Shown here: piece by piece, positions 48,909 to 58,698 of the stretch | Position numbering within the stretch: position 1 is the stretch's first letter | Layout of the letters: each line of letters begins with the position of its first letter | DNA from: Bacteroidota bacterium | GTDB taxonomy: Bacteria > Bacteroidota > Bacteroidia > UBA8524 | DNA: 64,000 nt | Direction: 5' to 3' | NCBI GenBank assembly: GCA_016124735.1 | Contig: WGMZ01000038.1 | Coordinates: 16,643-80,642, forward strand | Notes under the pieces: model-generated | What the model saw: the letters and a program-made list of their open reading frames with translations, nothing else | Told to the model about the DNA's origin: nothing | Databases searched by the model: none | Program-made: the position numbers and the translations under genes

Positions 48909-50774
48909 ATGGCAAAGATTTCCATTAATTTAAAATCCGGAAACCTGCAGAAAGAAGAGCCCATTGTTGGGATAGATTTAGGGACAACCAATTCTTTGGT
49001 TGCAATCATTGATCAGGAAACAGGTAAAGCGAAAGCTTTGAAAGGAAAAGCACAGTCGGTGATTGTTCCATCGCTGCTTCATTTTGGGGATGCAGAACAA
49101 GTTATTGTTGGGCAGGCCGCCCGGGACTTTTTAGTGGACGCCCCGGAAAGAACTGTGTATTCAGTCAAAAGGCTGATGGGCAAATCGTACAATGATGTAA
49201 GCGACAACGAGAATTATTTCAGCTATAAAATTATCGACCAGGATCAGGATGCCTTGGTGAAAATTCGCATGGGAGATCGTTTCTATTCTCCAATTGAACT
49301 TTCATCCTTTATCCTCAAAGAATTGAAATACCGTGCCGAGCAGGAATTGGGGACAGAAGTCAGAAAGGCAGTGATTACCGTACCCGCCTATTTCAACGAC
49401 GCTCAAAGGCAGGCAACCCGAGATGCCGGAAAATTGGCCGGTTTAGAAGTACTTCGTATAGTGAATGAGCCCACTGCGGCAAGTCTGGCTTATGGCATTG
49501 GATTGGATAAAGAAGCGACCAAACATGTGGCTGTATATGATTTGGGTGGCGGAACATTCGACGTATCCATTTTACGCATCAGCCAGGGAATTTTTGAAGT
49601 GCTTTCGACGCATGGCGACACCTACCTGGGCGGAGACGATTTTGACCGAGCTATTTGTGATTTCTGGAGAGAAAAATACCAATTACCTGCCCTGACCGGC
49701 GGACAAATACAGCTTCTGCGGCTCATGGCAGAAGATGCGAAGAAAACTCTGAGTAGTGAATCAAACTATTCAGCTATACTGTCATTCGACGGTAATGATT
49801 GGACCCTTGAATTGAGTTTCGATGAATTAAGCTCTTGTGTCGAGCCGGTATTGCATAGAACGAAAGCGGCCTGTGAATTAGCGCTCAAAGACTCGGGCCT
49901 CCAATTGGGGGAATTAGATGAGGTGGTTTTGGTTGGAGGGTCTACCCGATCCAAGGTGGTTAAAGATGCCGTCAAAACATATTTCCCCGGAATCCATATC
50001 AACGATATGTTGAATCCGGATGAAGTAGTGGCATTGGGTGCAGCCGTAGAAGCAGACATTCTTGCCGGTAACCGTAAAGATTTGTTGTTGCTCGATGTTA
50101 CGCCCTTGTCACTTGGAATTGAAACCCTCGGAGGATTGATGGATGTGATTATTCCCAGAAATAGCAAGGTACCCAGCAAGGTGGGGAAAAGTTATACTAC
50201 CTCTGTCGATGGACAAGTCAATCTTAAAATCAGTGTCTACCAGGGTGAACGGGAGCTTGTGGGTGAAAACCGCAAACTGGCTGAATTTATTCTATCGGGC
50301 ATACCTGCAATGCCTGCAGGCTTCCCGAAAATACAAGTGAATTTCATACTCAATGCAGACGGCATTTTAAAAGTCGAAGCATTAGAAGAGCGTTCCGTTG
50401 TTAAAACGGACATTGAAGTGAAACCTCAATATGGATTGACCGATGAGGAAGTGGAGGAAATGCTTTTGTCATCTCTTAAAAATGCGGAAAGCGATGTACA
50501 AACACGCATGATTTTAGAGGCAAAAAACGAGGCCAATCAAATCATCTATCTGACGGAAAGATTCCTTGAAAAGAATGCGGCTTTGCTTAGTGACAAGGAG
50601 ATTCAGCGTAGTTCATTGCTGGTAAATGATTTAAAAAATTCTCTCGAAAGCAACGATAAAGATATAATATTGAGTCTTATTGATGAGTTAAATGCATATA
50701 CAAGACCATTTGCCGAAAGGCTGATGGACTTGAGCATTTCCCAAGCTCTCAAAGGAAAAAGTCTTGAAACGTAA
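48909..50774 (+). CDS. hscA: Hsp70-family chaperone, HscA-like
   Basis: VGIDLGTTNSLVAIIDQETG; VYDLGGGTFDVSILR; VVLVGGSTRSKVVKDAV; divergent from nfu. Confidence 0.9.
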   Translation: MAKISINLKSGNLQKEEPIVGIDLGTTNSLVAIIDQETGKAKALKGKAQSVIVPSLLHFGDAEQVIVGQAARDFLVDAPERTVYSVKRLMGKSYNDVSDNENYFSYKIIDQDQDALVKIRMGDRFYSPIELSSFILKELKYRAEQELGTEVRKAVITVPAYFNDAQRQATRDAGKLAGLEVLRIVNEPTAASLAYGIGLDKEATKHVAVYDLGGGTFDVSILRISQGIFEVLSTHGDTYLGGDDFDRAICDFWREKYQLPALTGGQIQLLRLMAEDAKKTLSSESNYSAILSFDGNDWTLELSFDELSSCVEPVLHRTKAACELALKDSGLQLGELDEVVLVGGSTRSKVVKDAVKTYFPGIHINDMLNPDEVVALGAAVEADILAGNRKDLLLLDVTPLSLGIETLGGLMDVIIPRNSKVPSKVGKSYTTSVDGQVNLKISVYQGERELVGENRKLAEFILSGIPAMPAGFPKIQVNFILNADGILKVEALEERSVVKTDIEVKPQYGLTDEEVEEMLLSSLKNAESDVQTRMILEAKNEANQIIYLTERFLEKNAALLSDKEIQRSSLLVNDLKNSLESNDKDIILSLIDELNAYTRPFAERLMDLSISQALKGKSLET

Positions 50775-51468
50775 ACTAGTACTTCTCACGTTATTTTGTC
50801 TTCTGTTCAGCGGATTGTCTGCACAGCAGTACCGCAGAGACGAAGAAAGCGATCCCGACAAAAGGCCTCAAAAGCTGGGGGTTCGTATTGGCTTTGGCGA
50901 CTACTGGCTAAAAGCCCCTGAAATGCGCAAAGGACAAGCTCAACTTGGAGTAGAAGGTGCTATTTATTACCGCATGGCCTTTGGCAAACGCTTCGATCTG
51001 AATCTGGAACTGGGTGCCTGTTACCGGGGCAGCAAATTCCCCTGGAGTAGTGCAGATACCGGTGAGTATTATACTCGGTTGGGTTTGTTTTACATGGAGA
51101 TGCCTTTGTTGGGAATGATCTCTCTGGACAAGGCGAAAAAACATATTCTCCTGTTCGGGCCGGATGTATCCTATTTGGTTAAACCTGCACTGTTTATCCG
51201 CAACGGTTATTATCCGGATTTTACGCAGATGCCTCTGAAAAAATGGGAATTGAGCGCCTGTATTGGATACATGATCAGTACGGAATACGTTGGGATATAC
51301 ATTGGGTACAAACACGGGATTACCAATATTGCCGGTAACTTTACCGGCACAGATTACCCACGCGATTCCGGCAATGCTGCTCCCCGCAGCCTTCAAGAGG
51401 TGAGTCCGCCCATGGCCAACATTAAATCCATCTTTAACCGAACTTTTGAAATAAGCCTGTATTTCTAA
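50764..51468 (+). CDS. outer-membrane beta-barrel-like protein
   Basis: Signal peptide KLVLLTLFCLLFSGLSAQQ; alternating strands; C-terminal ...FNRTFEISLYF; TTG start. Confidence 0.72.
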   Translation: MKRKLVLLTLFCLLFSGLSAQQYRRDEESDPDKRPQKLGVRIGFGDYWLKAPEMRKGQAQLGVEGAIYYRMAFGKRFDLNLELGACYRGSKFPWSSADTGEYYTRLGLFYMEMPLLGMISLDKAKKHILLFGPDVSYLVKPALFIRNGYYPDFTQMPLKKWELSACIGYMISTEYVGIYIGYKHGITNIAGNFTGTDYPRDSGNAAPRSLQEVSPPMANIKSIFNRTFEISLYF

Positions 51469-52685
51469 TGCGCTTATTCAGCGGGCTAATTCTTCTTCTT
51501 CCTTTATTAAGTCTTGGCCAGAGTTTTCTGCCCAATACTGATTTTTCGAACCTGAATATTTGTTGCGAATACCGGGTAAGCTGCGCTCCCATGGGCTGGT
51601 GGACTACTTCCGGTGGAACCTTTAATTTCAAGCGGCTTCAATACGACAAATACAAACGCCCCATTCCCATGCCTGCTTATATTAAGATGATGGGCAAAAA
51701 GGAGTTCAACGAACGCAGCTATATCCAGGGACCATTGCTTTGTCCGTTAGAAGCCGGCAAAGAATACATTCTGAGCATCGAATACAGCTTTCCGGATCAG
51801 ATTTTTCAAGAACTTGGGGTCTACTTCTCGGATAGTTTTATACACGTTCCCAGAAAAGTCTTTTACCAGGTAGATAGCCTGACGGGAAGTTTTCGAAAAT
51901 TTGAGATTGACAGCTTATTGGACCGGGAGCCACAAGTGCTCTTCACATTGAATAAAGGCTGGATTCGTTCGGGAATCTACAAGGCAGAGATACATTATCG
52001 TGCAAGGGGAAACGAACGTTTCCTGGTGCTTGGGAATTTTTATTCAGATGATCAGAGTTTACCACAAAAGGGCCCATTCAATAAGAACGATGGAAAGCAA
52101 GACTTGCTGGCCATTCATTCTATCAATCTGCAGGCAGTATCTGGTGTGAAATGCAATTGTCAGGATCAATTGAAAATTCTGGAAACCTTGAACAGACGCC
52201 ACAGTTTTTATGGTGCATGTCGCGATAGCCTGCCCAGAAATATGAATCAACTTTTTTCGATGATTCCGCAATGGTTCGCTCGTCAATCTTCTCCTGACAC
52301 TTCAGAGAAACTCCGGAGTTTGCAACTGAATCAGGCTTACCGTATTCACAATATTTATTTCGATTTCGACCTTAGCATACTGAAACCTACAAGCTTTCCG
52401 GCTCTTGATTCACTCGCAACAGTGCTTTTGCCGATGGAAGTATTAATTGAAATAACCGGGCATACCGATTCGCTTGGGGAAGCCGCTTATAACGACAGTC
52501 TTTCCCTGCACCGGGCTCAATCCGTAAAAGAATACCTCATCCAAAAAGGCATAGCAGCGAAAAGAATCACCGCGATTGGTATGGGTAGTCGTTTACCCAT
52601 ATCATCCAATAGCAATGAAAATGGGCGGCAGATGAATCGACGGGTGGAATTTATTCTTCGCGAGGTTTCAGCGCATACACACTGA
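51468..52685 (+). CDS. OmpA family protein
   Basis: IYFDFDLSILKPTSFPALDSLA; IEITGHTDSLGEAAYNDSLSLHRAQSVKEYLI; NENGRQMNRRVEFILRE. Confidence 0.92.
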   Translation: MRLFSGLILLLPLLSLGQSFLPNTDFSNLNICCEYRVSCAPMGWWTTSGGTFNFKRLQYDKYKRPIPMPAYIKMMGKKEFNERSYIQGPLLCPLEAGKEYILSIEYSFPDQIFQELGVYFSDSFIHVPRKVFYQVDSLTGSFRKFEIDSLLDREPQVLFTLNKGWIRSGIYKAEIHYRARGNERFLVLGNFYSDDQSLPQKGPFNKNDGKQDLLAIHSINLQAVSGVKCNCQDQLKILETLNRRHSFYGACRDSLPRNMNQLFSMIPQWFARQSSPDTSEKLRSLQLNQAYRIHNIYFDFDLSILKPTSFPALDSLATVLLPMEVLIEITGHTDSLGEAAYNDSLSLHRAQSVKEYLIQKGIAAKRITAIGMGSRLPISSNSNENGRQMNRRVEFILREVSAHTH

Positions 52686-54141
52686 ATCCATCTGTATAAT
52701 AAATCTGATCCTTGAGGTAAGGCTGAACGCCGAGATCCATCAAATCCTGATGCGAATCTGAGGTAATCAAATACTTGCACCCACGGTTTATAGCGTCTTC
52801 GATATTGGGCTTACCACTTCCATAAAGTGTATCCATGATCATGGATTTATTGTTGTAGCCCCATCCCTTTTTATGAAGAAAGAAAAGATTGATGGTGATG
52901 GATTCGTCAGGTCCCGTCATGATCAATGCATCGTCAGGAACAGCCCGCCGCAGAGCTTCTCTTGATTCTGTATTCCAGAATGCATCCGGAATCATCTTGT
53001 CGTCATTGGCAAAACGCGATGGCAGGATGCGGGCGGTCGCGAGAATAATTTGCAGTCCGAGAAATAATCCCAAAAACTTCCACTGATTGCGCGCCAAAAG
53101 ATCAATTCCTCTGGCAGCTACTGGCACCAGCAAAATCAGGTAAGGTAGCATGTAGTATTGATGGTGTTCCAGCACCTGAATTTCCATGAGATGATAGCCC
53201 CAAAAGCCCAGAACGAAAAACAAGAACGGCCAAAACAAAGGATGTCTATGTCCTGCGCCCTTTCTTAAAAAGAGAAATCCAAGAAACAAGAATCCTGCTG
53301 TTCCAACATAGCCCAGGAGTAATTCAGGCAGGTCAGACAGCAAATTCTTTTTCAACACATAAAGCAGCTGACTCAGGTTCTCTGCTGGCTTTGTATCCAG
53401 TCCGAAGTCGTACAAACCATTCATCTGAATGAGTGTTGCCGAATACCGGTACCATTGAATCGGTATCAAAGCCACCAAGCCTCCAAACAGAATAAGTCGG
53501 AGCCAAATTCGCAGATGGAGATTTTTCCAATCCCTGACAATCATGCCCAGGACCAAAAACCCGATGCCCAGATACTGCAGCTTAATGGTGCCGCCAAGGA
53601 TAAAAAAGAAAGCGGAAGGGATGAGAAGCCGGTCCTTTCTGGTTTCCCACCATCGATCAAAATAATAGAATCCAGTAAGTACCAAAGCGAGCGCCATGGG
53701 ATCAGGCAGGGCAATCCATCCATCGTAAAACAACTCTGGTGAAAAGAGATAGAAAACAAATGCCAGCAGTGCAGATGCCTGCGATTTCCACCATCGCCTG
53801 CTGATCTGCGCAATGGCCCAGGCACCCAAGACCGTCCAGAGAAAGGACCATATCCGATGAACCCACCAGGCTTTACCTGTTACCTGGTAAGTGGCTGCGA
53901 TCAGCCATTCATACAGCGGAAATTCGGAGCCGGTAATACCGTTTCCTTCGTAGCGCTGGTTCACGCGTGGGAGGAAAATGTTCATGTCTTCCTCGTAAAA
54001 ATTTTCCGCAACGGTGAGGGTTGTACATTGTCGCCAGGTATGCTGACTGTAGGGTGGTAAATTTAAAAAAGGCAGATGCAGCAGAATGGAAATCGCCACT
54101 GCAATTCCCATCCCCCAGGCCACCTGCCTTTTTGTAATCAT
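52651..54141 (-). CDS. membrane glycosyltransferase of ArnT/GT39-like type
   Basis: LPFLNLPPYSQHTWRQCTTLTVAENFYEEDMNIFLPRVNQRYEGNGITGSEFPLYEWLIA; many TM helices. Confidence 0.82.
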   Translation of the reverse strand: MITKRQVAWGMGIAVAISILLHLPFLNLPPYSQHTWRQCTTLTVAENFYEEDMNIFLPRVNQRYEGNGITGSEFPLYEWLIAATYQVTGKAWWVHRIWSFLWTVLGAWAIAQISRRWWKSQASALLAFVFYLFSPELFYDGWIALPDPMALALVLTGFYYFDRWWETRKDRLLIPSAFFFILGGTIKLQYLGIGFLVLGMIVRDWKNLHLRIWLRLILFGGLVALIPIQWYRYSATLIQMNGLYDFGLDTKPAENLSQLLYVLKKNLLSDLPELLLGYVGTAGFLFLGFLFLRKGAGHRHPLFWPFLFFVLGFWGYHLMEIQVLEHHQYYMLPYLILLVPVAARGIDLLARNQWKFLGLFLGLQIILATARILPSRFANDDKMIPDAFWNTESREALRRAVPDDALIMTGPDESITINLFFLHKKGWGYNNKSMIMDTLYGSGKPNIEDAINRGCKYLITSDSHQDLMDLGVQPYLKDQIYYTDGFSVYALKPREE

Positions 54142-54146
54142 CTTAA

Positions 54147-55028
54147 CTAGATTAGCGCACTGGAAGCTTCCACTTCAGGTGCAATTTTCTTCACAAGGCC
54201 CTGCAATACTTTTCCAGGACCCACTTCAATAAATTCGGTTGCTCCATCTTTCACCATGGCTTGTACAGACTGCGTCCAGCGTACCGGAGCAGTGAGCTGA
54301 GTAACCAAATTCGCTTTGATTTCCGACGGATCGGAAACGGCAGAGGCGGTAACGTTCTGATAGACCGGACAAGAAGGCGTGCTAAAATGGGTCGCTTGTA
54401 TTGCCGCTTCCAATTCCTGACGGGCTGGTTCCATTAACGGAGAATGGAAAGCGCCACCAACGGGAAGTACCAGTGCACGTTTAGCTCCTGCTTCCTTCAT
54501 TTTTTCGCATGCTTCATTGACTGCGTCGATAGCTCCGGAAATAACCAATTGTCCGGGACAATTATAATTCGCTGCTACCACCACCCCATTGATCGAAGCA
54601 CATATTTCCTCAACTTTTTGGTCGTCGAGCGCCAAAACCGCTGCCATGGTAGAAGGTTCAATCTCACAGGCTTTTTGCATGGCCATGGCTCTTTTGGAAA
54701 CAAGAACCAGCGCATCTTCGAACGACAATGTATTGTTGGCTACCAAAGCAGAAAACTCTCCCAATGAATGTCCGGCTACCATGTCGGGGCGAAATGTATC
54801 TCCCATCACTTTGGCCATGGCTACTGAATGTAAAAATATAGCGGGTTGGGTAACTTTTGTTTCTTTTAATGACTCGGGTGTGCCTTCGAACATTTCTTTG
54901 CTCAAAGAAAATCCCAGAATATCATCTGCCTGATTAAATAGTTTGCGGGCTATCTCATGTTGATCGTAAAGATCCTTGCCCATCCCAACGAATTGGGAAC
55001 CCTGTCCCGGAAATACGTATGCTTTCAT
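54147..55028 (-). CDS. fabD: malonyl-CoA:ACP transacylase
   Basis: AYVFPGQGSQFVGMGKDLY; MVAGHSLGEFSALVA (GHSLG); FIEVGPGKVLQGLVKKI. Confidence 0.96.
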   Translation of the reverse strand: MKAYVFPGQGSQFVGMGKDLYDQHEIARKLFNQADDILGFSLSKEMFEGTPESLKETKVTQPAIFLHSVAMAKVMGDTFRPDMVAGHSLGEFSALVANNTLSFEDALVLVSKRAMAMQKACEIEPSTMAAVLALDDQKVEEICASINGVVVAANYNCPGQLVISGAIDAVNEACEKMKEAGAKRALVLPVGGAFHSPLMEPARQELEAAIQATHFSTPSCPVYQNVTASAVSDPSEIKANLVTQLTAPVRWTQSVQAMVKDGATEFIEVGPGKVLQGLVKKIAPEVEASSALI

Positions 55029-55185
55029 GTTGATCTATTTGAACGCTTGGTTTCTTGGGAGTCATGGATTTCTCCTTCTCTTCTCTTCTTTTGATGATGA
55101 GAATTGCCATTAGTACCATGAAGACCATGGAAATGATAAAGATACGCCAAAAGCGTTTCGGGTCTGGTTCGTAAGGGCTAGCCAT
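54955..55185 (-). CDS. small single-TM protein overlapping fabD start
   Basis: MASPYEPDPKRFWRIFIISMVFMVLMAILIIKRREEKEK; start overlaps PTPS stop by 8 nt. Confidence 0.55.
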   Translation of the reverse strand: MASPYEPDPKRFWRIFIISMVFMVLMAILIIKRREEKEKSMTPKKPSVQIDQHESIRISGTGFPIRWDGQGSLRST

Positions 55186-55600
55186 AATACTCCACGTAAT
55201 TGCTTTCTGTTTCGTACAATTTTATGCAATGCAGATGACAGTTGTGCAGTTCCGGCTCAATCTGTTTCCAAATCTCTACCGCGAGGTTCTCGATGGAAGC
55301 CATCTTTCCCTGCATAAAATCAACATCTTCATTGAGGTTTCTGTGGTCCAGTTTCTCAATCACTTTGTCGCCAATGATTCGTTTTAAAATTTTCAGATCG
55401 ATGACAAAGCCGGTATCCGGGTTGGGATGCCCTTTTACCGTAACATAAAGATTGAAATTGTGACCGTGCCAGTTTTTGTTGGCACATTTCCCAAATACAG
55501 CATCGTTCTCTTCTTCCGTCCAATTCGGGTTGTAGAGCTTGTGCGCCGCGTTAAAATGTTCTTTACGGGTAATGTAAAGCAAGTGAGGTTTCTCAGCCAT
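55178..55600 (-). CDS. 6-pyruvoyl-tetrahydropterin synthase / 6-carboxytetrahydropterin synthase family (copy 2)
   Basis: HFNAAHKLYNPNW, FGKCANKNWHGHNFNLYV, GFVIDLKILKRII, LDHRNLNEDV, LYETESNYVEYYG. Confidence 0.92.
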   Translation of the reverse strand: MAEKPHLLYITRKEHFNAAHKLYNPNWTEEENDAVFGKCANKNWHGHNFNLYVTVKGHPNPDTGFVIDLKILKRIIGDKVIEKLDHRNLNEDVDFMQGKMASIENLAVEIWKQIEPELHNCHLHCIKLYETESNYVEYYG

Positions 55601-55883
55601 TCCTGTAGGTTTACCGTTGTTGCAGGCGCAAAGGTAAAGAAAGAGTTTTGATTTAGACGTCAGATAACCTGTGTCTGCTTATCGTGGTTAACAGGCAGGG
55701 AAAAGACCAAAAATGCTAAAGACGCCAATCCCACTAAAATCTTTAAACATGCTAATTCCTCTAATTCCTCAAAACACTCCAAAACAAAAAACTACCGTTT
55801 CATCCACGCAAAAATTTTTTTCGTCGAACTAAGTAACATTCTCTTCATTCCTTACGTCATCTTTGTACATCACTATTACGAAA

Positions 55884-56930
55884 ATGAAAAGAATATTACT
55901 TGCAGCAGGCATCGTTGGATTTGTATCCAATGCTTTTGCCCAAACAAAGGACGTGGAAATTCTTCGTCCAGACATGAGTTACCCAGGTCAAAGTTTTCAG
56001 TACAAGACCGATACTTCCTTCACTCCCCCTTCGGGATTTTTGGATGCAGGAAAAGGCCAGCACTGGGACTTACGCAACCTCGATGATAATGGAGGTTACA
56101 CTACCAAATTTCTGGCTCCTGATGCCAGCAATGGTGGCGATCAATACAGCGATTGCAATCTGGTAATTCAGGATGACGATCAACAACCAACCTATACCCA
56201 TCTCGACGTATCTGGAGATTACGTCAAAGCAGTGGATATGGGCGGAGACAGTTCAGGTATTGACCCGAATTTCAAACCAAGAATGTTGATTTTCCCTTTG
56301 AAATATGGCATGGCATGGTCTGATTCCACAAATTCCGACAAAACCTATCCAGGCTCAGATTTTGGTGCTCCATTCGACAGTGTTCGGGTGAAATTGTTTA
56401 TTCAAATTTCCAGCTTCGTAGATGGACAAGGAACCATCATGCTCCCAATCGACAGCATTGAGGCACTCCGCCTGAAACAAGACATCTATTATAAAGCGGA
56501 AATTTCCGGATACAGCAGTACGCTCAATTCCTGGTTTCCAATTACTACCCAGGAGGATGATCAGGTTTCCTACAATTTCTACAATACCCAAGGGGGTTAC
56601 TACACTGCCAGAATACGGATGAAATCAGATCAACCCGGTGTGGCAGACGTAGATTACCGCAGCGCAAGTTTGTTGAGTGTACAAAACCCATCCAAAATGG
56701 AAACTACGCTCCTTTATCCGAACCCGGCACAAAACCATGTCTACTTCCAAACAGAAAAGGCAGGAAGCATGCAGATATATAATCTTCAGGGCCAAATGGT
56801 AGGAGAACCTGTTCCGGTGGTTTCAGGAAGCAATGAGATTAGTATCAATCATCTGGAATTGGGTCGCTATATCATCCGTATTCAATATGCTGATGGAAGC
56901 TATTCCACCTCCAAACTTATCAAGCAATAA
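55884..56930 (+). CDS. secreted protein with T9SS type-A C-terminal sorting domain
   Basis: MKRILLAAGIVGFVSNAFAQ signal; C-terminal LLYPNPAQNHVYFQTEKAGSMQIYNLQGQMV...LGRYIIRIQYADGSYSTSKLIKQ. Confidence 0.9.
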   Translation: MKRILLAAGIVGFVSNAFAQTKDVEILRPDMSYPGQSFQYKTDTSFTPPSGFLDAGKGQHWDLRNLDDNGGYTTKFLAPDASNGGDQYSDCNLVIQDDDQQPTYTHLDVSGDYVKAVDMGGDSSGIDPNFKPRMLIFPLKYGMAWSDSTNSDKTYPGSDFGAPFDSVRVKLFIQISSFVDGQGTIMLPIDSIEALRLKQDIYYKAEISGYSSTLNSWFPITTQEDDQVSYNFYNTQGGYYTARIRMKSDQPGVADVDYRSASLLSVQNPSKMETTLLYPNPAQNHVYFQTEKAGSMQIYNLQGQMVGEPVPVVSGSNEISINHLELGRYIIRIQYADGSYSTSKLIKQ

Positions 56931-56954
56931 TTTTCCTAATTATACTTAGAATGA

Positions 56955-56980
56955 AGAAGGGGCCTCGGCCCCTTTTTTTG
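56955..56980 (+). terminator. intrinsic terminator
   Basis: AGGGGCC TC GGCCCCT followed by a T-run. Confidence 0.88.
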
Positions 56981-56997
56981 TTTTGTTTCATTCCGCG

Positions 56998-57005
56998 TAG
57001 CTTTG
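56998..57005 (+). promoter_or_regulatory. Bacteroidota -7 box (TAGCTTTG) upstream of hldD
   Basis: Matches TAnnTTTG. Confidence 0.45.
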
Positions 57006-57018
57006 CCACTGAAGTATC

Positions 57019-57984
57019 ATGATAGTAGTAACAGGAGCCGCAGGATTTATTGGCAGTTGTTTGGTTAAACGACTCAACCAGGATCGTTTCTTCGATTTGG
57101 TATTGGTAGATGATTTTTCAAAGACTGAAAAAGATTCCAATCTGGAAGGAAAAATATACAAGGAAAAAGTCGACCGGAAAGAATTCTTTTCCTGGTTGGA
57201 TGTGAATGAGAATCAGGTGCAATTCATCTTTCATATCGGCGCCCGTACGGATACGACCGAATTCGATGTTTCCATTTTCAACGAGCTCAATCTGAACTAT
57301 ACGAAACAGATGTGGAATAAATGCGTGGAATATGGTCTTCCCCTGGTCTATGCTTCCTCTGCTGCCACCTACGGACTTGGAGAATTGGGTTATAAAGATG
57401 ATGAATCACTTGTCGGCCAACTCAAGCCTTTAAATCCTTATGGTGATTCCAAAAATGATTTCGATATCTGGGCTTTGAAACAGGAAAGAAAACCCTATTT
57501 CTGGGCAGGATTGAAATTCTTCAATGTATACGGCCCGAATGAATACCATAAAGGACGCATGGCTTCTGTGATATTTCACGGTTACAACCAAATTCGTGAT
57601 ACCGGAAAGATGAAACTCTTCCGTTCCCATAACCCGGACTACCCCGACGGCGGACAAAAACGCGACTTTGTCTATGTAAAAGATGTGATCGAAGTCTGCT
57701 ATTGGCTCATGAATAACCGGAAGCACTCCGGACTTTACAATTTAGGTTCCGGCAAAGCCCGCACCTTCCTCAATCTGGCCAATGCCACTTTTGCCGCATT
57801 GGGAAAAGAACCAGTGATTGAGTTCATCGACACGCCGATTGATATCCGCGACAAATACCAATATTTTACCGAAGCCGATATGAGGAAACTGAAAAGCATC
57901 GGCTACCCATATGAATTTACTTCCCTGGAAGAGGGAGTGAAAGATTATGTGCAAGGGTATTTGATGGAAGGGAAGAGGTTTTGA
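57019..57984 (+). CDS. hldD: ADP-glyceromanno-heptose 6-epimerase
   Basis: MIVVTGAAGFIGSCLVKRLNQ; FHIGARTDTTEFD; NVYGPNEYHKGRMASVIFH; YNLGSGKARTFLNLA. Confidence 0.95.
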   Translation: MIVVTGAAGFIGSCLVKRLNQDRFFDLVLVDDFSKTEKDSNLEGKIYKEKVDRKEFFSWLDVNENQVQFIFHIGARTDTTEFDVSIFNELNLNYTKQMWNKCVEYGLPLVYASSAATYGLGELGYKDDESLVGQLKPLNPYGDSKNDFDIWALKQERKPYFWAGLKFFNVYGPNEYHKGRMASVIFHGYNQIRDTGKMKLFRSHNPDYPDGGQKRDFVYVKDVIEVCYWLMNNRKHSGLYNLGSGKARTFLNLANATFAALGKEPVIEFIDTPIDIRDKYQYFTEADMRKLKSIGYPYEFTSLEEGVKDYVQGYLMEGKRF

Positions 57985-58106
57985 AGCACTTGAGTACTGA
58001 GTAGAGATTACCAAAGACAATTTTTCAGACACCGAAAGGGTTTAGTGGTTTATCGTTTAGCAATTATCTGGTCCAGATTTTCTAAATAGTCCATCTGGTC
58101 CAAAGA

Positions 58107-58151
58107 CTCTAAAATCTCTAAAAACTCTAAAAACTCTAAACCCTCTAAATA
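58107..58151. repeat. 9-bp tandem repeat, five units of CTCTAAAnn
   Basis: CTCTAAAAT CTCTAAAAA CTCTAAAAA CTCTAAACC CTCTAAATA starting at 58107/58116/58125/58134/58143. Confidence 0.9.
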
Positions 58152-58188
58152 ATTTTCGTCATCTTTACCTTATTCAATTCAGTAAACG

Positions 58189-58584
58189 ATGGCCACAAAC
58201 AACAATCCCCCAAAAGTAACCGGTATCGGAGGGATATTTTTCTTCTCTGAAGACCCGGATAAATCAAGAGCCTGGTATGCGAAGCATTTGGGTATGGAAC
58301 CCAATGATTGGGGAAGTGTCGGTTTCGAAACACGGAATATCGACAACCCGGATACCGTTCAATCTTTGCAATGGACTCCCTTTAAACAGGGAAGCGATTA
58401 TTTTTCTCCATCCAGGAAAGATTTCATGATCAATTATACGGTACAAAACATTGAAGGGCTGGTCGAGAAGCTTCGCGCAGAAGGTATCACAATCTTAGAT
58501 GATATTGTGAGCTACGACTTTGGTAAGTTCGTTCACATCCTGGATGCGGAGGGGACCAAAATTGAATTGTGGGAGCCGGCGTGA
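58189..58584 (+). CDS. VOC family (glyoxalase-like) protein
   Basis: GIGGIFFFSEDPDKSRAWYAKHLGM; HILDAEGTKIELWEP. Confidence 0.9.
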   Translation: MATNNNPPKVTGIGGIFFFSEDPDKSRAWYAKHLGMEPNDWGSVGFETRNIDNPDTVQSLQWTPFKQGSDYFSPSRKDFMINYTVQNIEGLVEKLRAEGITILDDIVSYDFGKFVHILDAEGTKIELWEPA

Positions 58585-58698
58585 ACAACCTGCTGAAATC
58601 TATGCCGCTTGAAAGAGTAATTAGACAACTTAACTGTCAACCTATTCCAGGACAAGACAGCTTAAACTCTCAACCCTACACTCTCCACCCTACACCAA

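Noticed and set aside
50908-51396. 162-aa minus-strand ORF
   Set aside because: Antisense to the beta-barrel protein gene; no recognisable domain.
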